52,226 bases of DNA from assembly GCA_014379355.1 (NCBI GenBank), contig JACMLX010000193.1:1-52226 (forward strand), written 5' to 3'. Source of the stretch: Gemmatimonadaceae bacterium (GTDB lineage Bacteria; Gemmatimonadota; Gemmatimonadetes; Gemmatimonadales; Gemmatimonadaceae). A model generated the notes under the pieces. The model did not search any database and had not been told where the DNA came from. It was given only the letters and a program-made list of their open reading frames with translations. Each line of letters opens with the position of its first letter. The first letter of the stretch is position 1. A program made the translations under genes and the position numbers. Shown piece by piece: positions 19,908-28,479 of the stretch.

Positions 19908-20902
19908 CGACCAGCCTCACGACCAACGCCCGCACCACCGTGCCGGCGGCGCGTGCGCACGCCGACACCGGCGTGGACGTCAGCGTCCTCGTGCCCGCGA
20001 AGGACGAGGCCGAGAACCTGCCGATGTTCATGGAGCAGGCCGAGGCCGCGTTTCGCGACACCGGCACGCGCTACGAAGTCATCGTCATCGATGATGGGTC
20101 GAAGGACGGCACCTGGGCCGTGCTGCAGCAACTGCAGGAGCGGTATCCGTTCCTGCGCGCCGTGCGCCATCGCACGCAGCGCGGCATCGCCGACGGCTTG
20201 CGCACCGGCTGGCTCAACTCGAAGGGCGACATTCTCGTCTTCTATCCTGCGGACATGCAGTTCAAGCCGGAGGACATCCCGCGACTGGTGGCACCGATTC
20301 TCGCCGACACCGCGGACATGGTCACCGGCTACAAGGAAGGGAAGTACGAGAAGGCATTCGTGAGCGGCGTGTACAACAAGCTCAGTCGCTCGCTGTTCGA
20401 CGTGCCGGTGAAGGACTTGAACAGCGTCAAGGCGTATCGTCGCGAGATCATGGACGCACTCCCGGTGCGGCCGGACTGGCATCGCTACATGATCGTGATC
20501 GCACATTTCGAGGGTTTCAGCGTGACCGAGATTCCGGTGCCGCTGTATCCGCGCAATGCCGGCAAGTCGAAGTTCGGCATCGGTCGCATTCCCGTCGGTG
20601 TGATGGACATGCTCTCCGTGTGGTTCGAGCTGCGCTTCGGTCGCAAGCCACTGCTCTTCTTCGGCATGCTCGGCGCGGCGCTGTTCGCCATCGGCGTGCT
20701 GACGGGCCTCATTGCGATCGGCATCCGCATCTTCGCCGGCGTCGGCTTCCGCCCGATGCTGAACCTGATCGAGACCTGTGTCATCGTCGGCTCGGTCCTG
20801 TTCGTCGGTGGCTTCGTCGGTGAGATGATCGCGGTGCAACGCGCCGAATTGCGCGAAATCCGGCGTGAGCTGGACGAGAGGCGCCTCACCGACGTGTCGT
20901 GA
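19904..20902 (+). CDS. GT2 glycosyltransferase with C-terminal membrane helices (GtrB/DPM-like)
   Basis: This enzyme probably transfers a sugar from a nucleotide to a polyprenyl phosphate at the inner membrane. The 332-residue protein has a GT-A domain (VSVLVPAKDEAENLP, EVIVIDDGSKDGT, FYPADMQFKPED) covering about residues 25-235. Two hydrophobic helices follow (about 245-275 and 285-315), then a charged tail. This resembles GtrB/ArnC/DPM1 proteins. It overlaps rpoN by four bases (ATGA) and the next glycosyltransferase by four. The sugar is unknown. It opens a five-gene glycan assembly block. Confidence 0.87.
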   Translation: MTTSLTTNARTTVPAARAHADTGVDVSVLVPAKDEAENLPMFMEQAEAAFRDTGTRYEVIVIDDGSKDGTWAVLQQLQERYPFLRAVRHRTQRGIADGLRTGWLNSKGDILVFYPADMQFKPEDIPRLVAPILADTADMVTGYKEGKYEKAFVSGVYNKLSRSLFDVPVKDLNSVKAYRREIMDALPVRPDWHRYMIVIAHFEGFSVTEIPVPLYPRNAGKSKFGIGRIPVGVMDMLSVWFELRFGRKPLLFFGMLGAALFAIGVLTGLIAIGIRIFAGVGFRPMLNLIETCVIVGSVLFVGGFVGEMIAVQRAELREIRRELDERRLTDVS

Positions 20903-22080
20903 CCGTCCGTCGCGTCCTGTTCGTCACGCACAACTTCCCCCGTGCCAGCGGCGATGCCGCCGGCGGCTTCCTGCTCGATCTCGCGCATGCGCTGGCGGCA
21001 GTCGACGTCACGGTCGAGGTCATCGCGCCACACGCGAAAGGCCTGCCCGAACGCGACGTGATCGAGGGCATCCACGTGCATCGTGTGCGGTATGGTGACG
21101 ACGCGGACGAGACGCTGGCCTACACCGGAACCATGGCCGAGCAGGTCAAGGCATCCGCGCGCGGCAAACGTGCGATGCTGCGCATGATCGGTGCGATGCG
21201 ACGCGCGACCCGGCTGCGCCTGGCCAGTGGCGACGTCGACGTCGTGCCTGCGCACTGGTGGTTTCCCGCAGCACTCGCCATCGGTCGCACGGCGGTGCGC
21301 TCCCGCGTGCCGATGGTGGTGACGTCCCACGGCAGCGACGCGCGCATGGCGACCGGCATGACCGCATCACTGGCCTCGTTCGCGCTCGGTCGCGCCACCG
21401 CAGTAACGACCGTCAGCCACTGGCTCGCGCAACGACTGCGTCCACTCACTCCGGCACCGATCACCGTGGCGCCGATGCCAGCGGACGTGACGGCGTTCAC
21501 GGCGCACGCGGCCATCCGTGCCACGCCACCACGCCTGCTGTTCGTCGGTCGCCTGAATGCACAGAAGAATCCGATCGTGCTGCTGCGGGCGATGGTCGAA
21601 CTCCCGGACGACATTCATCTCGACGTGGTTGGCGATGGTCCGGATGCCGGCGCGTTGCACGCACTCAGCGCGCAACTCGGCATCGCACACCGCGTCGCGT
21701 GGCATGGGCAGCAAGCGCGCGACGCGATGCCGGCGCTGTATGCCCAGGCGAGCTGCACGCTCGTGCCATCACGCGAGGAAGGTTTCGGCATGGTCGCCGC
21801 CGAGTCACTGCTCTGCGAAACGCCGGTGATCGCGACACGCTCCGGCGGATTGCCGGACATCATACGCGACGGTGAGACCGGAACGCTGCTCGCGGCGATC
21901 GATGATCCCATCGCGTGGCGCGACGCGATCGCAGCGATCGTCGGCGATGACACGCGACGCGCGATGATGGGTGCGTCGGGCCGCGCACACATGATGACGA
22001 TCGTGTCGCCAGCGGCGGTGGCCGAGCGATATCGGGATGTATATGTGCTGGCCCGGCGCGGGATCGTGCGTGCGCGCTGA
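20899..22080 (+). CDS. GT4-family glycosyltransferase
   Basis: A 393-residue GT-B fold enzyme. The N-terminal acceptor domain includes VTHNFPRASGDAAGGFLLDLA, and the C-terminal donor domain carries LFVGRLNAQKNPIVLL and the E-x7-E region EEGFGMVAAESLLCETPVIAT, followed by GGLPDIIRDGETG. These are GT4 (WaaG/PimA-like) marks. The GTG start overlaps the preceding GT2 by four bases. It probably adds a sugar to a lipid-linked or LPS glycan; substrate and linkage cannot be read from the sequence. Confidence 0.9.
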   Translation: MTVRRVLFVTHNFPRASGDAAGGFLLDLAHALAAVDVTVEVIAPHAKGLPERDVIEGIHVHRVRYGDDADETLAYTGTMAEQVKASARGKRAMLRMIGAMRRATRLRLASGDVDVVPAHWWFPAALAIGRTAVRSRVPMVVTSHGSDARMATGMTASLASFALGRATAVTTVSHWLAQRLRPLTPAPITVAPMPADVTAFTAHAAIRATPPRLLFVGRLNAQKNPIVLLRAMVELPDDIHLDVVGDGPDAGALHALSAQLGIAHRVAWHGQQARDAMPALYAQASCTLVPSREEGFGMVAAESLLCETPVIATRSGGLPDIIRDGETGTLLAAIDDPIAWRDAIAAIVGDDTRRAMMGASGRAHMMTIVSPAAVAERYRDVYVLARRGIVRAR

Positions 22081-23032
22081 GGTCAGGACCGCGATCCGCA
22101 TTGCGGTCCTGCTGGTGATTGCGTGGATCGTGTTTCGCGTGCTGTCGAGGAGCTGGGACGACATCAAGGTCAGCGCGGCGTCGCTGCGTCCGTCCTGGTC
22201 CGGGCTCGCGCTGGCGAGCGTCTGTATCTGCGCCGGCTACGCGGTCCTGATCGCGGCGTGGCGCGTGTTGCTCCGCACTTGGCGCAGCCCGCTCGGCGTG
22301 TTCGATGCCATGCGCATCTGGTTCGTCTCGAGCCTGGGCAAGTATGTGCCGGGCAAGATCTGGGCGATCGGTGCGATGGCCATTCTCGCGAAGGAGGCGG
22401 GTGCGTCACCGGTGGCCGCGACGGGCTCCGCGATCATCATGCAGGTCGTCAACCTCGCGGCCGGCTTCGCGGTCGTTTCAGTGGTCGGGGCAGGGGACCT
22501 GCTCGCACCATATCCGCTGCTGCGTGCCGCGAGCTGGATCACGCTGGCGGCAACCATCGTCGGGCTGATGTACGGACCGCAACTGCTCGTGTGGGCCGTG
22601 CAGACCGGCACACGCCTGGTCGGACGCCCGATGCCGGAGATGCCGGTGATCACGCGAACGACATTGCTGCGAGTGTTCGCGGCCAATGTCGCGGCCTGGA
22701 TCGCGTACGGCATCGGATTCGGGATCTTCTGGTCCGCGCTTCTCGGCCGCGGTGGTGGCATCTCGCTGGCTGCGCTGGCAGTTTACACCGCGTCGTATCT
22801 CGTGGGGTACATGGTCCTCCCGGCGCCGGGCGGTATTGGTGCTCGTGAGACGGCCATGATCGGCCTCCTGGTTTCGTTGCGCCTTGCCACCCCTGCCGAC
22901 GCCGCATTGCTGGCGACGACATCCCGCATCTGGCTGACCGTGCTCGAAATTCTGCCGGGGCTCGTGTTTCTCCCCGGTGCATCCGTGCGCCGCCGTACCT
23001 CCTCGTCGCCACCCGATGGCCCTCTCGCCTGA
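22070..23032 (+). CDS. lysylphosphatidylglycerol-synthase-TM (UPF0104/YbhN) family membrane protein
   Basis: A polytopic membrane protein of about 320 residues with 7-8 hydrophobic segments. The family motif SSLGKYVPGKIW is near residue 85, and the late GYMVLPAPGGIGARE block is also typical. Relatives form the flippase part of MprF or act as stand-alone lipid or lipid-carrier transporters, often beside glycosyltransferases. Here a role in flipping or supplying a polyprenol-linked sugar is inferred. The start is uncertain: GTG at 22070 overlaps the GT4 gene by 11 bases; in-frame ATGs at 22037 and 22043 are alternatives. No clear ribosome-binding site decides it. Confidence 0.85.
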   Translation: MRAEVRTAIRIAVLLVIAWIVFRVLSRSWDDIKVSAASLRPSWSGLALASVCICAGYAVLIAAWRVLLRTWRSPLGVFDAMRIWFVSSLGKYVPGKIWAIGAMAILAKEAGASPVAATGSAIIMQVVNLAAGFAVVSVVGAGDLLAPYPLLRAASWITLAATIVGLMYGPQLLVWAVQTGTRLVGRPMPEMPVITRTTLLRVFAANVAAWIAYGIGFGIFWSALLGRGGGISLAALAVYTASYLVGYMVLPAPGGIGARETAMIGLLVSLRLATPADAALLATTSRIWLTVLEILPGLVFLPGASVRRRTSSSPPDGPLA

Positions 23033-23033
23033 G

Positions 23034-25397
23034 ATGACCCAGAAAGACACGATCGAACCACGGCATGCGTGGCTGCTTGCGGTGCTGACATGTGTGGTGG
23101 CGACGATGCTGCTCGCGTATCCGGCGCTGAGTGGCCAGTTCCTCGTCAACATCTACAGCGACCAGTACATCGCCGGATATTCGTTCCGTGAATTCGGCGC
23201 GCAGGTGCTGCGCGCGACGGGCGGGTTCGCACTCTGGAATCCGTACCTGTTCGGCGGCATGCCGTATGTGGGCGCGATGCACGGCGACATTTTCTATCCG
23301 ACGGCGTTCCTGCGACTGGCACTGCCGACCGATGCGGCGATGACGTGGGGGATGATCCTCCACTACATGCTCGCCGGATTCGCGACCTACCTGTTCCTGC
23401 GCGCCCTCGGCCTGAAGTTCTTCGGCGCACTCGTCGGCGCGGTGGCGTACATGCTGAGCGGGTGGAATGCGTCATACGTCAATCCCGGGCACGACGGCAA
23501 GATCTTTGTCGGTGCGATGTTGCCGCTGGCGATGCTCTGCCTGGTGCGCGGAATTCGCGACGGGAGGAGCGCGGCGTGGGGAGGGCTCGCGATCATCGTC
23601 GGTCTCGGCATGCTGAGCCCGCATCCGCAGCTGATGAGCTACATGCTGATGGGTTGCGGCATCTTCGCATTGTACCTCGCATTCGGGCTGGCGACTGCGG
23701 GCCCCGCACGACCGGTCGCGATCCGTCGCCTCGCGTTCGCACTCGGGGCGATCGTCCTCGGTTTCGCGATCAGCGCAATTCAGTATCTGCCGGTGGTGGA
23801 GTACACGCCGTTCTCACCACGAGCCGGAGGACGCGACTACGCGTTCGGCACATCGTTCTCGTTTCCGCCGGTCGAGCTGATCAACACGCTGATCCCGCAA
23901 TTCACGGGCATCCTCGACAAGTATTGGGGTCCGAATCGCATTCACCATCACAGTGAATACATCGGCGCGGCAGCGTGGCTGCTCGTGGTCGCGGCGTTCC
24001 GCTCGAAGGTCCGCACACGCGACACGTTGTTCTGGGGCGGCTTCGTGATTCTGTTCACCCTCTGGGCGCTCGGCGGGAATACGCCGTTCTATCAGCTGAT
24101 CTACGCGCTCGTACCGGGCTCGAAATTCTTCCGCGCACCGAGCACCGTGTTTTTCGTGGCGACGTTCGCGATGGCCGTGCTGGCGGGATACGGCGCGCAG
24201 GGCCTGATCGACAGGGGTCCATCACGTCGTTTCGTGATCGCGTCCGGCGTCAGCATCGGCGTCGTGCTTCTGTTGGGCGTGACCGGCATGCTCACGGCGG
24301 TCGCCGGCGCGTTCGCGACACCCGAGGTGTCGGAGCTCGTGACCCGAAATGCGGGCGACCTGCTCACCGGCAGCATCCGCGCGATGGTGTTCGCGGCGCT
24401 GGTGCTGCTCGTCGCGATCTTCCGCGGACAGGCGAAGCTCACGCCGACAATCGCCGGATGGTCGCTCGTCACGATCGTCACGCTCGATCTGGTGAGCGTG
24501 ATGCGCACGTACTGGACGTTCTCGCCGCCGGCGACCGTGTCCTTCGCGACAGACCCGGCGATCGAATACATCAAGAAGGCTACGGCCACGGAACCTGGCC
24601 GAGTGATCGACATTGCCATCGAGCGAAGCGGACCGCCGCGCGATCCGGAGCTTGGCTACAGCGGCCTGATGGCGCACGGGATCCGGCAGGCGAAGGGATA
24701 CCATGGCAACGAACTCAGTCGCTACGATGACTTGATCGGCCACGAGGAAGAAGGGTACCCGAACCTCGTGAACCCCAATTTCTGGGCGCTCTCCAATTCC
24801 CGGTTCTTCCTGACCGACGCCGCCAAATTCCCGCTCGAAGGAACGAAACTCGTCGCGGGTCCGGCGCGTGATGCACATGGTGCCACGGTGTATGTCTACG
24901 AACTTCCTGGCGACAATCGCGTCGCGTGGGTGGCGCCTGCGATCATCAAGGCAGCCGACAGCGTCACGCTGGCCACTGTGCTCGATCCTCGATTCCCCGT
25001 GCACTCCGTCGCCATCTTCAATGACAGTGCCGACGTGAAGGCCGTCCAGCTCTCCGCGCCGCCGACACCGCTCGACCTGGCCGTCGCCGTGACGAAGTAT
25101 GACCCGGGCGCGATCTCGCTGACCCTTGGCGCGCCTGCGCCGGCCGGTTCCGCGCTGATCGTCTCCGAGAATTTCTACCCCGGTTGGGCAGCGACCGTGG
25201 ACGGCGCGCCGGTCACGGCGGCGCGAGCGATGTACTCGCTGATCGGCGTACCGCTGCCTCCCGGCGCACGACAGGTCGACCTGCGATTCCGGAGCGCAAG
25301 CTTCGAGAAGGGAAAGACCATCACCCTCGTGGCACTCGGACTGTCGTTGCTGCTCCTCGGTGCCGGCGTCGTGCTGGATCGGAGAAGCACGGCGTGA
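23034..25397 (+). CDS. YfhO-family membrane protein (GT-C-like)
   Basis: A large membrane protein of about 787 residues with a dozen or more transmembrane helices in its first 520 residues and a soluble beta-rich C-terminal part ending in one more helix. The pattern YSDQYIAGYSFREF, LWNPYLFGGMPYVGAMHGDIFYP and GWNASYVNPGHDGKIFVG is characteristic of YfhO proteins. These are GT-C-like enzymes implicated in glycosylating cell-surface polymers such as lipoteichoic acid in Gram-positives. ENFYPGWAATVDG in the tail is also typical. The start at 23034 is one base after the flippase stop; ATG at 23016 is equally possible. Its stop overlaps the next gene by four bases. Confidence 0.88.
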   Translation: MTQKDTIEPRHAWLLAVLTCVVATMLLAYPALSGQFLVNIYSDQYIAGYSFREFGAQVLRATGGFALWNPYLFGGMPYVGAMHGDIFYPTAFLRLALPTDAAMTWGMILHYMLAGFATYLFLRALGLKFFGALVGAVAYMLSGWNASYVNPGHDGKIFVGAMLPLAMLCLVRGIRDGRSAAWGGLAIIVGLGMLSPHPQLMSYMLMGCGIFALYLAFGLATAGPARPVAIRRLAFALGAIVLGFAISAIQYLPVVEYTPFSPRAGGRDYAFGTSFSFPPVELINTLIPQFTGILDKYWGPNRIHHHSEYIGAAAWLLVVAAFRSKVRTRDTLFWGGFVILFTLWALGGNTPFYQLIYALVPGSKFFRAPSTVFFVATFAMAVLAGYGAQGLIDRGPSRRFVIASGVSIGVVLLLGVTGMLTAVAGAFATPEVSELVTRNAGDLLTGSIRAMVFAALVLLVAIFRGQAKLTPTIAGWSLVTIVTLDLVSVMRTYWTFSPPATVSFATDPAIEYIKKATATEPGRVIDIAIERSGPPRDPELGYSGLMAHGIRQAKGYHGNELSRYDDLIGHEEEGYPNLVNPNFWALSNSRFFLTDAAKFPLEGTKLVAGPARDAHGATVYVYELPGDNRVAWVAPAIIKAADSVTLATVLDPRFPVHSVAIFNDSADVKAVQLSAPPTPLDLAVAVTKYDPGAISLTLGAPAPAGSALIVSENFYPGWAATVDGAPVTAARAMYSLIGVPLPPGARQVDLRFRSASFEKGKTITLVALGLSLLLLGAGVVLDRRSTA

Positions 25398-26146
25398 CCG
25401 AGCCTGCAGGTGATCACTCGGTGCCGGCTGAGCGGGGACTCGTCATCGTTCCGACGTACAACGAACGGGAGAACGTCGCCCGCATTATTGAATCAGTGCT
25501 GTCGCAGGATCCGAGACTGAGCGTGCTGATCGTCGACGATGGCTCTCCCGACGGCACGGGCGCCATCGTGGACGAACTGGCGGCCCGGAGCGATCGTGTT
25601 CACGCGTTGCACCGCGCGAAAAAGATGGGGCTCGGCACCGCTTATCTGGCGGGCTTCAAGTGGGCCCTCGCACGCGATTTTGCATACGTGTTCGAAATGG
25701 ACGCCGACTTTTCGCACGATCCGAATCATCTGCCGGAATTCCTGCGGGCCATTGCCACGGCCGATCTCGTGCTCGGCTCGCGGTACCGCAATGGCAAGGT
25801 GACCGTGGTGAACTGGCCGATGACCCGTCTGATGCTGAGCTACGCCGCGAACGTCTATGCCCGAACGGTGACCGGGCTGCAGCTGTTCGATGCCACGGGC
25901 GGATTCAAGTGTTTTCGCCGGACGGTGCTCGAAGCCATCGATCTGGATGATGTGCGGTCGAACGGTTATGCCTTCCAGATCGAGGTCAGTTTCCGCGCCT
26001 GGAAGAAGGGATTCCGCATCGCGGAGATTCCGATCGTGTTCACGGATCGAACGGAGGGCGAGAGCAAGATGTCGAAGCGCATCGTGCGCGAGGCGATCTG
26101 GATGGTCTGGCAGCTGCGCTGGTGGGCGATCACGGGTCGCGTCTGA
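25394..26146 (+). CDS. polyprenol monophosphomannose synthase-like GT2
   Basis: A soluble GT-A enzyme of 250 residues resembling bacterial Ppm1/Dpm1 catalytic domains: LVIVPTYNERENVARII, VLIVDDGSPDGT, DxD-type EMDADFSHDP, LVLGSRY, and FKCFRRTVLEAI. These make polyprenyl-phosphate sugars (often mannose) that GT-C enzymes use as donors. That pairs well with the upstream YfhO protein. The GTG start overlaps yfhO by four bases. The stop overlaps dapF by one base. Which sugar it transfers is not visible. Confidence 0.9.
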   Translation: MTEPAGDHSVPAERGLVIVPTYNERENVARIIESVLSQDPRLSVLIVDDGSPDGTGAIVDELAARSDRVHALHRAKKMGLGTAYLAGFKWALARDFAYVFEMDADFSHDPNHLPEFLRAIATADLVLGSRYRNGKVTVVNWPMTRLMLSYAANVYARTVTGLQLFDATGGFKCFRRTVLEAIDLDDVRSNGYAFQIEVSFRAWKKGFRIAEIPIVFTDRTEGESKMSKRIVREAIWMVWQLRWWAITGRV

Positions 26147-26991
26147 TGGCCGGCGCCGGTCGCGCTTTCTGGAAAATGACGGGGTCGGGGAACGACTTCG
26201 TCTTTTTCGACGCGCGCGGCAGCGGCGACGCCGCCGATGCGCTGGAGAACACGGCGGATATCTCGGCCATCTGCGCACCGCATCTGGGCGTCGGTGCCGA
26301 TGGCGTCGTATTCATTGCAGAGTCCGATGAGGCGCAGTTCGCGATCCGATACTACAACGCCGATGGCACCCGCGCATCACTGTGTGGAAACGCTTCACTC
26401 TGTGCCGCGCAAAGTGCTGTCCGACTTGGACTTGTGGCACGTGAGCAGACGTTTCACTTCATGTCCGATGCCGGCAGGATCGCGGCGGCGATCGACGCGC
26501 AGGGCGTGGCATCGGTACGGTTGGCGCCCGTGACTGCCCTCGAAGCCGCTGCGTCCGAAGGGCTCGCGCCACGCGAACAGCGCATCGGGTATGCGGTCGT
26601 GGGCGTACCGCATCTGGTAGTGCTCGTCGCCGATGTGGCTGCGATGGATGTGGCCGGGCGTGGCCGCATCCTGCGCTATGGCGTGACGCGTGCTCCAGCG
26701 GGTGCGAACGTCAACTTCGTGAGCGTTGGCGCAACGCCAGGCAGCTGGCGAATCCGAACGTACGAGCGCGGCGTGGAAGCCGAGACGTTCGCGTGTGGAA
26801 CTGGCGCCGTGGCGACCGCCGCGTGCCTGCAGGCGTGGGACCTGGCGCCGAGAGGCGACGCAGTGCAATTGCTGACGGCGAGTGGCAAGACACTCATCGT
26901 GCGATTGCCGGAGGCGCCAGACGACGGCTACAGCGAGCTCTCAGGCGAGGGTCGTGTCGTCTTCGACGGCGTGCTCGACTCGCTGCGCTGA
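26146..26991 (+). CDS. dapF: diaminopimelate epimerase, with altered active-site motif
   Basis: DapF interconverts LL- and meso-diaminopimelate for lysine and peptidoglycan. The 281-residue protein has GSGNDFVF at 14-21, general acid/base Cys80 (SLCGNAS) and Cys217 (FACGTGAVAT), and substrate-contact Glu208-Arg209 (TYERG). The signature around the first Cys is unusual: families typically read C-G-N-[GA]-x-R, but here it is C-G-N-A-S-L, with Leu85 replacing Arg. The reading frame is clean. The start overlaps the preceding gene by one base; an in-frame ATG at 26122 is inside it. It is the last gene of the 27-kb plus-strand run. Confidence 0.9.
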   Translation: MAGAGRAFWKMTGSGNDFVFFDARGSGDAADALENTADISAICAPHLGVGADGVVFIAESDEAQFAIRYYNADGTRASLCGNASLCAAQSAVRLGLVAREQTFHFMSDAGRIAAAIDAQGVASVRLAPVTALEAAASEGLAPREQRIGYAVVGVPHLVVLVADVAAMDVAGRGRILRYGVTRAPAGANVNFVSVGATPGSWRIRTYERGVEAETFACGTGAVATAACLQAWDLAPRGDAVQLLTASGKTLIVRLPEAPDDGYSELSGEGRVVFDGVLDSLR

Positions 26992-27105
26992 GCCGTTCGG
27001 CGGGGCGGCTGGGCGAATGGCGGTGTGACCGGTCCGTGACGGGACACGGAGGTCATTTGTGTGGAACCGCCGAGGCTTTCCACAGGAGGCGCGGTAAACA
27101 GGCAC

Positions 27106-27114
27106 TTATCCACA
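27106..27114 (+). promoter_or_regulatory. DnaA-box-like 9-mer TTATCCACA
   Basis: An exact match to the classic TTATCCACA DnaA box, followed by TTTTCCACC at 27116-27124 and preceded by CTTTCCACA at 27076-27084. Next to it is an AT-rich stretch. One perfect box in a high-GC genome between convergent genes is notable, but dnaA, dnaN and gyrB are absent here, so this may be a DnaA titration or regulatory site instead of oriC. Confidence 0.45.
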
Positions 27115-27141
27115 GTTTTCCACCGCCCGTAGTTTACATAA

Positions 27142-27159
27142 TACTTCTTATAAGAAGTA
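27142..27159. repeat. 18-bp perfect AT-rich palindrome
   Basis: TACTTCTTATAAGAAGTA is its own reverse complement with no mismatches or spacer. It follows GTTTACATAA. It lies 28 bases after the DnaA-box-like site. Such dyads are usual operators for dimeric repressors, but no start codon lies downstream on either strand within a normal distance. A minus-strand or small-RNA promoter, or part of an unwinding element, are possibilities. Confidence 0.6.
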
Positions 27160-27434
27160 GCATCGCGCCAGCGTGACAGGGCCTGCACCACGAATGCCTC
27201 GAAGAATACCGGCCCGGCGCGGCGTCGAACGGCCTGCATACTGTGCCTGAACATCAACCGCGTCACATGCCGCCACCCGCGCACCATCCGTCGGCCCCGC
27301 TCGCATGATCCCGACAGCATCCACCGCCAGGACGCGACCACTCCACCGCGTCGCTCGCTGCGACAAATTGAAATCCGTTCCCGAGGCGTCTTCGAACTGA
27401 CCGGATTCCCGGTTATCACATTTGTCCGGTCCCG

Positions 27435-27471
27435 ACAACAAAAGCCACCGGACGCGTGCTGTGCCGGTGGC
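27435..27471 (-). terminator. Rho-independent terminator of the YfgM-like gene
   Basis: On the minus strand GCCACCGG (27471-27464), a 12-base loop and CCGGTGGC (27451-27444) form a perfect 8-bp stem followed by TTTTGTTGT. It lies 58 bases downstream of the minus-strand stop at 27530, the correct orientation and distance. Confidence 0.8.
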
Positions 27472-27529
27472 CTGAAATCGTGAAGCGCGTGGCAGTCAGT
27501 CCCACTCGACCAACATCTCGGCCAACCAA

Positions 27530-28159
27530 CTACTGCTTGACGATCAGCTCGCCAAGACGGACATGCGCTTCGGCTGCGAGCGGACCCTTCTCGTCCGCGC
27601 TCAACTGCGTCCACAGCTTGATAGCCTCGACCGAGTTGCCTGCCGCCATGTAGGCGCGGGCCGCATCCGCCTGGCGCTGCGCCTTGGCGTCGCCGAAACT
27701 CGTCGCCGCAGCCGCGAGGTAGGCCTTCGCGGCGTCCGACGGCTTGTTCAGGTTCTCATAGGCGGCCGCGAGCAGCGTCTGCAGCGTCGCGCCGAGCCGC
27801 GCTGTACCGCCGCCGGCCGCCAGCGCCTCGAGCTTCTTGAGCGCGTCCGCGGACTTCCCGTCCGTCATCATGGCCTGCGCCGCGAGGAGCGCGGCGCGGT
27901 CACCTGCCGACGTGCCGGCGTAGCGCGTCGCCACCTTGTCGAGCTCGGTCGCAGCAATCGTCGGGTTCTGGGCCGTGGCCGTCTGCGCCGCAAAGAAGGC
28001 ACGCTCCGCATTGTCGATCTTCGTATCGGCCGACTTCTGCCAGATCACGATGCCCACTGCCGCAGCCGCGAGGCTGCCGAACACGATCGAAACCAACTTC
28101 TGGTTCATCTTGAACCAGCCGGCAAGCGAGTCGAGCCCGCCCTCTTCGAATTCCGACAT
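27530..28159 (-). CDS. YfgM-like TPR-fold membrane protein
   Basis: A 209-residue protein with a short cytoplasmic N-terminus, one transmembrane helix (about 22-42, LVSIVFGSLAAAAVGIVIW) and a periplasmic Ala-rich helical repeat region that resembles tetratricopeptide repeats. This matches the YfgM/DUF2133-type family, which in E. coli associates with the SecYEG translocon and periplasmic chaperones. Repeat-like units include TELDKVATRYAGTSAGDRAALLA and AYLAAAATSFGDAKAQRQADAARAYMAAGN, shown by their helical periodicity. It is transcribed alone and divergently from the NlpC/P60 gene, with a good terminator. The function is inferred from architecture. Confidence 0.75.
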   Translation of the reverse strand: MSEFEEGGLDSLAGWFKMNQKLVSIVFGSLAAAAVGIVIWQKSADTKIDNAERAFFAAQTATAQNPTIAATELDKVATRYAGTSAGDRAALLAAQAMMTDGKSADALKKLEALAAGGGTARLGATLQTLLAAAYENLNKPSDAAKAYLAAAATSFGDAKAQRQADAARAYMAAGNSVEAIKLWTQLSADEKGPLAAEAHVRLGELIVKQ

Positions 28160-28479
28160 CGTGACAGGACTGGAGATTGGGTCACCCGCAGGATTCCCGA
28201 AGCGTGCCGCGCCATGGCTAGAAAAGCCCGGCGCTTCATAAGCCTGTAAAGTTGACCGGTTCCCGAGCCGGCGACAAGCGCCTGACCGCTCGAGGTGCCG
28301 ATACTGCCGAGGACCAAGAGGTCAAAAGCGGGCTCGTGCGTGACCGCAGACTTCTGCCGTCGTCACCCCTCTGAAGCGCGGACCGTCACCGGTCCCGGCT
28401 GAGTGGCCGGTCAGTCCGGTTCGCACGAGTCGTCGAGAGTCCGCTGTGCTCGGTGATGTGTTCGGGTACCCTTACCTCC
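28160..28479. other. divergent intergenic region, 320 bases
   Basis: This separates the minus-strand TPR gene from the plus-strand NlpC/P60 gene, so it must hold promoters for both. I see several short ACCGGT/CCGG inverted repeats (for example CCGG-TTCCCGAG-CCGG near 28257-28272) but no convincing -35/-10 pair, tRNA or conserved RNA. No ORF in it looks coding. Confidence 0.5.

Larger units (their letters stand above)
26992..27434. other. convergent intergenic region with DnaA-box-like sites and AT-rich palindrome
   Basis: About 440 bases between dapF (plus) and the terminator of the minus-strand TPR gene hold no convincing gene. The ORFs that cross it lack ribosome-binding sites and family resemblance. 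The middle part (27100-27160) is markedly AT-richer than its surroundings and carries the sites listed separately. TTTTCCACC (27116-27124), CTTTCCACA (27076-27084) and TTATCACA (27413-27420) are imperfect relatives of a DnaA box. Confidence 0.6.

Noticed and set aside
26992-27529. Chromosomal replication origin
   Set aside because: Only one perfect DnaA box, and no dnaA, dnaN, gyrB, parAB or rpmH nearby. Kept as an open finding but not called oriC.
26928-27614. Minus-strand ORF of 228 codons across the dapF end and intergenic region
   Set aside because: It crosses a strong terminator and the 3' end of dapF, has no recognisable domain and an Arg/Ser-rich shadow-like composition.
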